From the NCBI GenBank assembly GCA_002551355.1, contig NTHE01000061.1, positions 1 to 49,185 on the forward strand: a DNA stretch of 49,185 nucleotides, read 5' to 3'. Under the pieces are notes generated by a model, which worked only from the letters and a program-made list of their open reading frames with translations, did not search any database and was not told where the DNA came from. Positions 16,831-24,172 of this stretch are shown piece by piece (the stretch's first letter is position 1; each line of letters opens with the position of its first letter). This stretch comes from Streptomyces sp. man185 (GTDB taxonomy: Bacteria > Actinomycetota > Actinomycetes > Streptomycetales > Streptomycetaceae). A program made the translations under genes and the position numbers.

Positions 16831-17456
16831 TCAGCTCTCGTGACGGACGACCGAGGTCCGCGCGCGGCGGCGTACGGCGAACAGTCCGCCGACCGCCAGA
16901 ACGGCCGCGCCGCCCGCGGCGAGGAGGCCCGGCGACTCGACGCCCTCCGTGGTGCCGCCGCCGGTCTCGACGCCGCCCGCCGGCATGGAGCCGACAGCCG
17001 CGCCGTTGACCATGCCGCAGTTGGCCGGGGCGGTGGCCTCCTGGGGCAGCTTCGGGTCGAGCTCGCTCCTGCCCGCGCCGAAGTCGTACTTCCCGTCGTC
17101 GTTCCGGTCGATGCCGTGCTGCACGACGTGCAGGTCCTTGAGGTGGTCTGGCACGTCCTGGGAGACGGTGATCGTGCGGGAGTACGTCAGCTTGCCGTCC
17201 TTGTCCGCGACAGGCATCCGGTCCACCGCGAGGCCGCTGTCCTTGGACGTGTCGCCCTTGGTGGTCAGGGAGATGGTGATGTTCCCGTACTGCGGCAGGC
17301 CCTCGGCGGTGGTGACGATGCCGTCGCCGTCCTTGTCGGCGCTCTTGTCCGGGCAACGGAAGTCGTGGCCGTCGGTGGAGCCGTGGATGTGCGGGCGTGC
17401 GGCTGACCGGGCACCAGCCCCTGTGCGTCGATCTTCACGGTCATTGGTCTGATCAC
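16831..17456 (-). pseudogene. CHRD-domain surface protein, truncated and frameshifted
   Basis: The main frame contains HIHGSTDGHDFRCPD, DGDGIVTTAEGLPQYGNI, VVQHGIDRNDDGKYDF, a Thr/Gly-rich linker and a C-terminal helix with Arg-rich tail, as in streptomycete CHRD proteins. The conserved upstream part (MTVKIDAQGLVPGQPHA) is in another frame. Restoring one base near 17392 rebuilds the family motif PHAQHIHG. The signal peptide and about 50 further N-terminal residues are missing altogether, so the gene looks dead even if the indel is a sequencing error. Confidence 0.75.
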
Positions 17457-17695
17457 GACAAGATTTGCCCCGGGCCGGCCGGTCGTGAGCGGGGTCGAGT
17501 ATCCGGGAGGACGGGTCCATCGAGATCAACCCGCGGATCTCTCCGGCAGTGGGTGCGCCGAAGCCGGTCCTTCTGCGGGCCCGGCCGGAGTCCCCGGGCG
17601 CGCCGTCTAGCCGCCCGCCCGGGAACTTCGCTACGCCGGTCCCTGCGGCTGGTGGTGACGGGCCAGGCCGGCCACTGCGGCAGGAATCCGGTCGG

Positions 17696-18121
17696 CTACG
17701 GGCGCGGCCGGGTTGCGGTGTCGAGGTAGAAGGCGTCGATGCTCCGGACGGCCTGCTCGAAGGCGTCCAGGTTGACGGGCTTGGTCACGTAGGCGTTGGC
17801 GTGGCTGGTGTACGCGCCGGTGACGTCGTCCGGGGCGGTCGACGTGGTGAGGACGACGACGGGGATGCTCTGCAGGTTGTCATCGGTCTTCAGGACCTTC
17901 AGCAGGTCGTGGCCGTTCATGCGGGGCATGTTCAGGTCGAGGACGATGAGGTCGGGCCGGACCGAGTCGGGCGCACGAAGGTGCTCCAGAGCGGCGACTC
18001 CGTCGGTGACCTGGACCAGGTTGCGGGTCCCACGCTCGGAGAGGGCTTCTTCGATGAGCATGGCGTCGGCGATGTCGTCCTCGACGAGCAGAACGTCGAA
18101 GGGGCGGGTGGGAGTGGTCAT
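17696..18121 (-). CDS. Single-domain response regulator (Rcp1/CheY-like)
   Basis: A 141-residue receiver domain with acidic pocket VEDD at 13-16, phosphoacceptor Asp62 in LIVLDLNMPRMNG, the Thr-rich switch segment VVVLTTST and the invariant Lys in AYVTKPVN. There is no output domain, so it probably acts by protein contact or phosphotransfer with the divergently encoded histidine kinase. GGAG precedes the ATG by nine bases. The frame stays open upstream into a helix-turn-helix protein, see the longer entry. Confidence 0.85.
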   Translation of the reverse strand: MTTPTRPFDVLLVEDDIADAMLIEEALSERGTRNLVQVTDGVAALEHLRAPDSVRPDLIVLDLNMPRMNGHDLLKVLKTDDNLQSIPVVVLTTSTAPDDVTGAYTSHANAYVTKPVNLDAFEQAVRSIDAFYLDTATRPRP

Positions 18122-18466
18122 CGTCGGGTGCTCCGTGGGTTTTTCGTTCGAGTGGTGGAAGAGCCCAGGCCAGCGGCGCCGGGCGCCTTGGCGGGTCATG
18201 TCGCATGCGGCGCCGATCTGCGGGTAGCCGGCACCCGCGCGGGCGGCGTCCGTTGCCGCTTGCCGCTGAAGCCTTTCAGCGGCCTGCTGCAACTGGTCCA
18301 GTACGTGGAGCAGGGTCAGCGGATACGCCGGGTCGCCGGATGCGGGAGATGCCGGGGCCTCCCGCAACTGGTGGGCAAGGCGCTCCGCGAGATCGCTGAT
18401 CCTCGCGTCCGCGATGGCGGCTGTCTCCTGGGGGGTGGTCCGCAATGCGAAGTTCTTGCCTGGCAT
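17696..18466 (-). CDS. Alternative reading: HTH protein fused in frame to the receiver
   Basis: Upstream of the receiver, from an ATG at 18466, 115 codons run in the same frame with no stop. They encode MPGKNFALRTTPQETAAIAD, a Leu/Ala-rich helical region and GYPQIGAACDMTRQGARRRWPG, a helix-turn-helix-like end seen in small Streptomyces DNA-binding proteins. The linker FHHSNEKPTEHPT leads into the receiver Met. Either the two genes have lost the stop that once separated them, or a real HTH-receiver fusion of 256 residues is made. The internal ribosome site suggests the receiver can also be made alone. Confidence 0.45.
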   Translation of the reverse strand: MPGKNFALRTTPQETAAIADARISDLAERLAHQLREAPASPASGDPAYPLTLLHVLDQLQQAAERLQRQAATDAARAGAGYPQIGAACDMTRQGARRRWPGLFHHSNEKPTEHPTMTTPTRPFDVLLVEDDIADAMLIEEALSERGTRNLVQVTDGVAALEHLRAPDSVRPDLIVLDLNMPRMNGHDLLKVLKTDDNLQSIPVVVLTTSTAPDDVTGAYTSHANAYVTKPVNLDAFEQAVRSIDAFYLDTATRPRP

Positions 18467-18497
18467 ACCCGGCACTGTAGGCCCCCGAACGGCCCGG

Positions 18498-18515
18498 CGA
18501 CAACATCCGTTGTCG
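18498..18515. promoter_or_regulatory. Palindrome in the divergent regulator/kinase promoter
   Basis: CGACAAC and GTTGTCG form perfect seven-base arms around ATCC. The site lies midway between the HTH-receiver start and the kinase start, where a regulator controlling both directions would bind. The binding protein is unknown; the encoded HTH protein is a candidate. Confidence 0.4.
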
Positions 18516-18579
18516 GGGGGTCTAGAGTGTGCTGGCCGCAGCCGACCGCAGGCGGCTGCTACAGCGAGGAGCTCCCAGG

Positions 18580-20187
18580 ATGACCGGCGACGAACGGCAA
18601 CCGTGCCCGCGGAGACTGTCCACATGGACGACCCGGCGCTGGCTTCGCGTGGGAGTGGCCGCGTCCCTGGTGGTCCTGACCCTGCTCGGGGTGGCGGGAG
18701 CCTTGGTGATGGGGCGGACCCAGTCGATCAGCAACAACCTCACGGACGTACGGTCCCCCTCCCTGTCCACCGCGTTCCGTCTGGAAACGGCCCTGGTCAA
18801 CCAGGAGACCGGTATCCGCGGGTACGGCCTGACCGGCATGCCGGACTTCCTGGGTCCCTACCGGCAGGGGCTCGCGGACCAGAAGGCGCATACCCGGTCG
18901 CTCGAGGAGCTGCTCCGCGGCGACACCGCCCGGCTGAATGACCTGGAGGCGGTACGGGACGCTGTGGACAGGTGGCAGGAGAGGACCGCCCGGCCGATCG
19001 CCGCCGCACCGCCCGGCTCGCCCCGCACGCCGACCGCAGAACAAGTGGCCGAGGGCAAGGCCGCCTTCGACGACATTCGCGTCGCCCTGGAGAGTCAGCA
19101 GGAGAGACTGCGAGCGGACCGCGTTCAGGCCAGAGCGGACCTGCAGTCCACGGTGACCCTGCGGAACTGGGTGTTCGGCACCATCGCACTGCTCATGATC
19201 GCTCTCGCCACTCTTGTCTTCGAAGGGCTGCGCCGCGGCATCAACCGGCCCCTGGAGCGTCTGGGCGCCGACGCCCGCACCATCGCGGCGGGTGACTTCG
19301 GCCATCCCATCACCCCGACCGGCCCGGCCGACCTGCGGCGTCTGAGCGCTGAGATCGATTTCATGCGCCGACGCCTCGTACGGGAACTGGCCTTCACCGA
19401 GGAGGCGCGGCTGCGGCTGGACGCGCAGGCCGCGGACCTCCAGCGCTCCAACGCCGAACTGGAACAGTTCGCCTACGTAGCGTCCCACGACCTCCAGGAA
19501 CCGCTGCGCAAGGTGTCCAGCTTCACCCAGCTCCTGCGGCGGCGGTACGGAGGTCAGCTCGACGAACGAGCGGACCAGTACATCGACTTCGCCGTCGACG
19601 GGGCGAACCGCATGCAGACCCTCATCAGCGACCTGCTCAACTTCTCCCGCGTGGGCAGGGTTCACAACGCACAACAGAGCATCGACCTGGACACGGTGCT
19701 GGAGGAGGCACTGTCGGCGCTCAGCGTGGCCGTCGAGGAGACCGGGGCGACGGTCACGCACGACCCTCTGCCCAACCTGGTCGCCGATCCCAGCCAGATG
19801 GTCATGCTCTGGCAGAACCTGATCGGCAACGCCGTCAAGTTCCGCCGCCCGGGCGAGATTCCGAGGATTCACATCACCGTGGCCAGAGAGTCCGGGCTGT
19901 GGCGGTTCACCGTCACCGACAACGGCATCGGTATCCCTCCCGAGTACGCCGAGAAGATCTTCGTCATCTTCCAGCGGCTGCACACCAAGGACACCTACAG
20001 CGGCAGCGGCATCGGCCTGGCGATGTGCAAGAAGATCGTCGAATTCCACGGCGGCACCATCACCGTCGACCCGGACTACCGCAACGGGACCCGTATGACG
20101 TTCACCCTGGCTCCCGAACCGCCGCAGAGTCCCGCCCCGGGCGCGCTTCCGGAGGCCACTCGCGCGAACGCGGAGCCGGCGCTGTGA
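18580..20187 (+). CDS. Membrane sensor histidine kinase (CHASE3-like, HAMP)
   Basis: This 535-residue kinase has a membrane helix at about 20-45, an extracytoplasmic helical sensor with ALVNQETGIRGYGLTG (CHASE3 signature), a second helix near 195-215, a HAMP linker, a HisKA domain with FAYVASHDLQEPLRKVSSF, and an ATPase domain with NLIGNAVKFRRPG, DNGIGIPPEYAEKIF and GSGIGLAMCKKIVEFHGG. The ATG at 18580 has GAGGAG nine bases upstream. It is divergent from the receiver gene and probably phosphorylates it. A broken receiver-phosphatase gene follows immediately, a possible lost second partner. Confidence 0.9.
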   Translation: MTGDERQPCPRRLSTWTTRRWLRVGVAASLVVLTLLGVAGALVMGRTQSISNNLTDVRSPSLSTAFRLETALVNQETGIRGYGLTGMPDFLGPYRQGLADQKAHTRSLEELLRGDTARLNDLEAVRDAVDRWQERTARPIAAAPPGSPRTPTAEQVAEGKAAFDDIRVALESQQERLRADRVQARADLQSTVTLRNWVFGTIALLMIALATLVFEGLRRGINRPLERLGADARTIAAGDFGHPITPTGPADLRRLSAEIDFMRRRLVRELAFTEEARLRLDAQAADLQRSNAELEQFAYVASHDLQEPLRKVSSFTQLLRRRYGGQLDERADQYIDFAVDGANRMQTLISDLLNFSRVGRVHNAQQSIDLDTVLEEALSALSVAVEETGATVTHDPLPNLVADPSQMVMLWQNLIGNAVKFRRPGEIPRIHITVARESGLWRFTVTDNGIGIPPEYAEKIFVIFQRLHTKDTYSGSGIGLAMCKKIVEFHGGTITVDPDYRNGTRMTFTLAPEPPQSPAPGALPEATRANAEPAL

Positions 20188-20220
20188 CCGCAGCCGTGGC
20201 ACACACCTGACGCGTCCTCG

Positions 20221-20425
20221 GGCCCGCCCCACTACCGCATCCTCCTCATCGAGGACGACCTGGGCGATGCTCTGCTCGTGGAACTCCGCCACGGCACAGC
20301 GCTGCGCTTCGAGCTGAGACCACCCGCACCACCCTGGCCGAAGCCCGCACCGAACTGGCCACCAGCCGGGCGACTGCATTCTCCCGGACCTGCACCTGCC
20401 GGGTGGTGGACTGGTCTCAGGGCGA
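20221..20425 (+). pseudogene. Receiver-domain remnant
   Basis: From 20230 one frame reads HYRILLIEDDLGDALLVEL, the start of a receiver domain. After about 30 codons the homology continues in other frames (TLAEARTELATSR, then DCILPDLHLPGGG containing the phosphoacceptor region) and then stops. At least two indels are needed to join them. In related genomes a receiver-SpoIIE phosphatase commonly follows this kind of kinase; here it appears destroyed. This is inference from family knowledge. Confidence 0.6.
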
Positions 20426-20626
20426 CCGGATCGAGCCGATCCGCCCGCTGCCGGCCCTCGTGTCGGACTCGCGTTACGCCGCCGTCGGGGTGGAGCGAGT
20501 CGGCCGGGTTGACGGCCGCGGCGTTGGGAAGTGCTCCGTAGGGGAAGGTGTCGCCGGGCTCGCGGTAGGGAGTGCCGACGGCGTCGCCGGTTGCGAGGGC
20601 GGGCACGATCTTGCCCACTCTGCGTT

Positions 20627-20788
20627 GGTCCAGCAGCTTTCGCGCGGCAGGTCCGACCGCAGCCCGAGCACCAACTGCCCGACCCGACGTCGGGGTTCGA
20701 CCCGTGCGAACCGGCCTGCGATCCGGGCTGTCAGGTCCTCGAACGCCTCCCGTCGGCGGGCAGGGTCTACGCTGTGACCTGCGGCCAT
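20627..20788 (-). pseudogene. IS701-family transposase N-terminal fragment
   Basis: About 54 residues read MAAGHSVDPARRREAFEDL, LTARIAGRFARVEPRRRV and VLGLRSDLPRESCWT, matching the conserved N terminus of IS701-type transposases as I remember it. The homology ends abruptly after the Cys-Trp-Thr. The remaining 350 or so residues are absent. It marks an old insertion or deletion next to the broken receiver gene. Confidence 0.6.
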
Positions 20789-20897
20789 CGCACGATCTTC
20801 CGTCTTCACACACCGATGATCAACGGTGGCCCAACCCCTGTCCACAGCGCCTCGGGGTCGCGCAGCGTCTGCCTGCCGTCATGTGTCTGGAGGACTT

Positions 20898-21236
20898 GTG
20901 CAACGTGGCGAAGTCTGGTGGGTCCAGTTCGACGAGCGGAGGTTGGTCGTACTGCTGTCGGGAGACGACACGTCCGGGATCCGGGTGATGCAGGTCGTCG
21001 CTCCGGCGGGCGTCGACGTCAGCGGTCTGGGCATCGAAGTGACGGTCGGCGCCGGTGAAGGACTGCCGTTCGAAGGCGTGTTGCGGCTCGCTTTCCCGCG
21101 TCCAGGCTTCACCCCGTGCACGTGGCTGACCACGGTGTCCCGGGAGGACCTGATAGAGCGTGCGGCCGTCCTGTCCTCCGCGAAGCTCAGCGAGATCGAC
21201 GACGCCCTCCGACTCACTGAGTACTGTGCATCGTGA
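20898..21236 (+). CDS. MazF/PemK-like toxin, no antitoxin seen
   Basis: The 112-residue protein begins VQRGEVWWVQFDERRLVVLLSGDD, the beta-strand pattern and RGEVW signature of the MazF/PemK RNase fold, followed by strands of the SH3-like barrel and a C-terminal helix (LSEIDDALRLTE). GTG start with GGAGG four bases upstream. Known relatives cleave mRNA and are paired with a small antitoxin gene just upstream, but no such gene is evident here; upstream DNA is transposase debris. The last codons lie inside the left inverted repeat of the adjacent IS-like element, so the C terminus may be altered. Confidence 0.68.
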   Translation: MQRGEVWWVQFDERRLVVLLSGDDTSGIRVMQVVAPAGVDVSGLGIEVTVGAGEGLPFEGVLRLAFPRPGFTPCTWLTTVSREDLIERAAVLSSAKLSEIDDALRLTEYCAS

Positions 21237-21325
21237 AAGCCGCAGCTCAGGTGGGCTGGTGTGCGCGGGGTCTGGGGTGCCCGCGCTGGTGGTGGGCGGG
21301 TGACTTCGGTGAAGATCATCGGTCA
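21212..21325. repeat. Left inverted repeat of the IS-like element
   Basis: The reverse complement of this segment aligns with 21961-22072 over its whole length at about three bases in four by eye, sharing blocks GATCTTCA, ACCAGCGCG, CACACCAGC and TCACGATGC. It covers the last eight codons of the MazF-like gene. Confidence 0.65.
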
Positions 21326-21856
21326 CCGGGAGACCTCGACGTTCGTCAGGACCAGCAGGGCCCGTACCAGGGAGGTCGCCCACTTCGGGTCGGTGCGGAC
21401 CTTGCCGAGCCCGCGCCGGTTCTTGAGGTGCGCGAAGCCGTGCTCGACCGGTGCCCGGACGGCGGCCAGCGCTTTGGTGGAAAGTTTCTGGCTGCGGGTC
21501 AGGGGTCGGTTGCGGGCGGCCTTGTAGCCGGTGATCACCGCCGGTTCGGCGTCCGGACCGCTGTCGTCCAGGCCGACGAAGCCCAGGTCGGCGATGGCGT
21601 CGAGCCCGGCTGCGCGGAGATGGGCGGTGAGGTGGTGGTCGTGCCGGCAGGCGGTGATCTCCGAGGTCCGTCCGGGCCGCACCGCGGAGACCCCTGCCAG
21701 ACGGCCACGGCCCTGCTCGGCCAGCCGGTGCAGCACCCGCTCGGCGACCACCAACTCCTCCCGCTCCGCTTCGACGTCCCCGAGCCGCTTGCCCAGCTCC
21801 CCGGCGCGCATGTCCAGCTCGCTCCGACAAGCCGTGATCCGCTCCAACTCGGACAT
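21323..21856 (-). pseudogene. Chimeric ORF: coiled-coil start plus IS5-type transposase C terminus
   Basis: The 177-residue frame starts with a charged helical segment (MSELERITACRSELDMRAGE, GDVEAEREELVVAERVLHRL), then switches at about residue 55 to the C-terminal half of an IS5-family DDE transposase: AVRPGRTSEITACRHDHHL, DLGFVGLDDSG, ITGYKAARNRPLT, EHGFAHLKNRRGLGKVRTDP and RALLVLTNVEVSR. The N-terminal DNA-binding part and the first catalytic Asp are missing. The Glu-containing APVEHGFAHLKN segment remains. It looks like an internal deletion joining two genes of one element or a recombination of two elements. Confidence 0.65.
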
Positions 21857-21960
21857 CCCCGCTCCCTCCCCGCAGTCTGACGGCGCATCCGCACAGCGAC
21901 GGTTCGTAGGCGGACCCTCACGGCAAGCGCAGCAGAACCCGAGAACCGCCCCGACCGCCC

Positions 21961-22072
21961 TGACAGACGATCTTCATCGTGGACACCGGCCGCCGACCAG
22001 CGCGAGCCCGCCAAGGTGCCCCCACACCAGCACACTTGACCTGCAACTTCACGATGCCCACCGCTCATTGAC
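21961..22072. repeat. Right inverted repeat of the IS-like element
   Basis: This is the partner of 21212-21325 in opposite orientation. Between 21857 and 21960 I see no coding sequence. From 22073 to the SUKH start there is a short imperfect repeat ACTTGCC ... GGGCAAGT that may belong to the SUKH promoter. Confidence 0.6.
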
Positions 22073-22176
22073 TTGCCTTCTTGATCTTGCATGAGGGCAA
22101 GTTAATGTTCTGCACGCCCGTGGCCCGGCCCCGTAGTATCCCCATGAGATTGCCCCCTTCGGCTCGGAGACCATCG

Positions 22177-22701
22177 GTGACCACCACTGAAGACAGGGAG
22201 ATCCACCACATATGGAACCTCCTGGTGCAGTGGCTGCACGACAATGCCCCCGCGAGCGCCGCAGCATTACGTCCCTCTGCCGCTGCCGAAGAGATCGTGG
22301 CAGCAGAGCAGGCGATTGGTGTTCCCTTTCCGGCGGCGCTCCGTACCTGGCTGATACTCAACAACGGCGTGCAAGTCGCCGACGGCCGTCTGGACCGAGC
22401 CCTCGTACGCGACGGATGCTTCCTCCTGGACGGCTACCACCCCCTGTCCACTGCGCTGATCCCCCATGTCTACCAGCGAATGATGCCGGCCCCCGGGGAC
22501 GTAAATTCCTGCCGGTCGTGGTGGAACCCACGATGGATCCCCTTCGCCGCGGACGACTGGTCGTACGGCTTCTTCATCGACACCGGTAATGACACGATCG
22601 GGGAGTGGGGGGACTACGGATATCTCGTCACCGGTGCGTTCCCCTCCCTGGCCGCGTTCTTCGAGTGCGCGCTGGCGGACCTGCGCACCAGGTCCACATA
22701 G
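22177..22701 (+). CDS. SMI1/KNR4 (SUKH) family protein with a TTA codon
   Basis: This 174-residue protein has the SUKH core: AAEEIVAAEQAIGVPFPAALRTWLILNNG near residues 35-65, then WIPFAADDWSYGFFIDTGND and a C-terminal SLAAFFECALADL helix. Bacterial SUKH proteins often are immunity proteins for polymorphic nuclease toxins, or regulators. GTG at 22177 has GGAG eight bases upstream; an earlier in-frame ATG lacks a site. Codon 31 (22267-22269) is TTA, the rare Leu codon read by the bldA tRNA, so translation should depend on development. No cognate toxin is visible. Confidence 0.8.
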   Translation: MTTTEDREIHHIWNLLVQWLHDNAPASAAALRPSAAAEEIVAAEQAIGVPFPAALRTWLILNNGVQVADGRLDRALVRDGCFLLDGYHPLSTALIPHVYQRMMPAPGDVNSCRSWWNPRWIPFAADDWSYGFFIDTGNDTIGEWGDYGYLVTGAFPSLAAFFECALADLRTRST

Positions 22702-22846
22702 AACCATCGTCGACGGGAGATCCAAGGCGAGCCGGCTCGGCGGGCGGGCCGGTCAGTGCTCCAGCGTGCCAAGTGCTGGCGGCGATCGTGTTCGTGGCCA
22801 CGAACGCCTTCACCCAAGTCCGAGCCGAGAAGGGAAGCAGGTATCG

Positions 22847-23209
22847 ATGACCACCCCGCAGATCGACATGGACGATCCGGAGGCCGACGCGACCGGCCCG
22901 GACGGCCTGATGTACTACCGCGGCGTGTTGTTCACGGGTGAGATGGTCGAGCAGTATGACGGCGGCCGGATCATGAGCCGGACGACCTATGCCGACGGCA
23001 TGGAACACGGCCCGTCCCAGGGCTTCTACGCCGACGGCGCGCCTCGATCGGCTGGCGTGGCCGCACAGAACAGGGCGGTCGGCGAGTGGCGTGAGTGGCA
23101 CCCCGACGGCACGATCAAACAGTTCGACGTCTACGACGACACCGGCAGACTATGTGCCCGGCGGAAGTGGGACGCTGCGGGCACGCTGATTCAGGATGTG
23201 ACGCAATGA
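22847..23209 (+). CDS. YwqK-type (MORN-like repeat) antitoxin-family protein
   Basis: This 120-residue protein consists of short repeats with G-x-x-x-x-Y/W-x-x-D-G spacing (YYRGVLFTGEMVEQYDGGR, YADGMEHGPSQGFYADG, VGEWREWHPDGTIKQFDVYD), as in YwqK/MORN proteins listed as immunity or antitoxin partners of LXG-type toxins. The ATG is preceded by GAAGGGA. Its TGA overlaps the ATG of the following gene by four bases, implying a coupled pair. It sits next to the SUKH gene, also an immunity-type fold, among mobile DNA. Confidence 0.72.
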   Translation: MTTPQIDMDDPEADATGPDGLMYYRGVLFTGEMVEQYDGGRIMSRTTYADGMEHGPSQGFYADGAPRSAGVAAQNRAVGEWREWHPDGTIKQFDVYDDTGRLCARRKWDAAGTLIQDVTQ

Positions 23210-23586
23210 TCCTCGAACCTGCCGGAATGTACCGGGAGATGTACCGTGACCAGCACGGTGACCTGCCGTCGATCGCCGACGCCGTCACTCGGTAGACACT
23301 GCCCGACCACGCGGAGATCATCGGGTACCTGAACAACGCACCGGCCGGTTTCGCTGTGATGGAGTCGGTGAAACACCTCTTCGAAGAGGGCCGTTGGATC
23401 CCCGGCGGGTCGTCGTTGAACTCCGACGGTGTGTGGGTGTGGCGTCAGGATTCGATCGAGTACCTCGCTCAGCAGCCACTGGAGGTCCCCGCCGATTTCG
23501 TCAACTACGGGCGGGCCAAGGACTACAGTCCACCAACGGTCGACGCGAGCGACACGTTCTACGACGCGCTGCTTCGCTACTTCTGA
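23206..23586 (+). pseudogene. Unknown gene coupled to the YwqK-type gene, interrupted by one TAG
   Basis: From the ATG that overlaps the previous stop, 29 codons run to a TAG at 23293-23295. The same frame then continues without another stop for 96 codons and looks like ordinary protein: DHAEIIGYLNNAPAG, KHLFEEGRWIPGGSSLNSDG, WRQDSIEYLAQQPLEVPADF, SDTFYDALLRYF. The intact product would be about 126 residues. I recognise no family. One amber mutation, a sequencing error or stop readthrough could explain this. Confidence 0.65.
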
Positions 23587-23721
23587 GCCCGAGCCCCGGA
23601 TTCCACTCGCACCGTCCGTGCTCGACCGGTGTCCGCGGTGGCAACGTCAGTGAATCTCACGCTCGTGCCGATGCCGATGTGGGGCGGTTGTTCGACCGGA
23701 CGTGAGGGGTGGGGACGGACG

Positions 23722-24096
23722 ATGGGCGAGGACGACAACCGCGACGGGGTCGACCGGAGGGTACGCGCTTCGCCGCCGGAAGGACTCCGTGGAGCGAGAG
23801 CGGTCCGTACGCTGTGGGGATCGTTCTCGGCGGGCACGGTGGCGATCTCTCCGGACGGGCGGCTCGGGCTGTGCGGAGGGGCGCGTGAACCGGTACGACT
23901 GTGGGAGCTCGCCACCGGAAGGCGCCTGTGGGACCTCGGGTCACGCGGCGCGGGCCAGGCGGGGGTCGCCACCGACGGGCGGTGGGTGCTGGCCAGCGGC
24001 AAGGGGAGGATCCTGCGGTGCACCCTGACCGGTTGGGCGCTCGGGTCAATGAACCACAAAATCCCCCCGGTTCACCCCGTAAGTGACGCCTTGTGA
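23722..24096 (+). pseudogene. WD40-repeat fragment
   Basis: The middle of this frame reads AISPDGRLGLCGGAREPVRLWELATGRRLWDL and a second partial blade (VATDGRWVLASGKGRILRC), the typical repeat of actinobacterial WD40 proteins, often fused to Ser/Thr kinases or NACHT domains. Only one and a half blades remain. The 3' end runs into the hairpin at 24063-24121, so the stop is unlikely to be authentic. Probably a deletion remnant at the island's edge. Confidence 0.5.
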
Positions 24097-24121
24097 GGGT
24101 CACGCGGGGTCTACCGGGGGG
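24063..24121. terminator. Large hairpin after the galactan ABC operon
   Basis: CCCCCCGGTTCACCCCG at 24063-24079 pairs with CGGGGTCTACCGGGGGG at 24105-24121 in 14 of 17 positions, with an inner GTGAC/GTCAC stem. It lies 51 bases past the stop of the minus-strand lipoprotein gene and marks the border between the accessory island and the galactan locus. Confidence 0.6.
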
Positions 24122-24172
24122 TCGAACAAGATCGCACAGCGAGGCGGGTGATACCCGCGCGGTGGGGTGTGC

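Larger units (their letters stand above)
21212..22072. mobile_element. IS-like element with long inverted ends
   Basis: About 860 bp are bounded by diverged inverted repeats of roughly 110 bases, and contain one minus-strand reading frame ending in IS5-type transposase sequence. Both ends read inward with TCAnTGAG, then CATCGTGAA and GCTGGTGTG. The transposase is incomplete, so this is probably an inactive or trans-mobilised element. I could not identify a target duplication. Confidence 0.6.

Noticed and set aside
20232..20813. A 193-codon minus-strand frame over the transposase remnant
   Set aside because: It is a different frame from the IS701-like sequence and has no recognisable protein or ribosome site.
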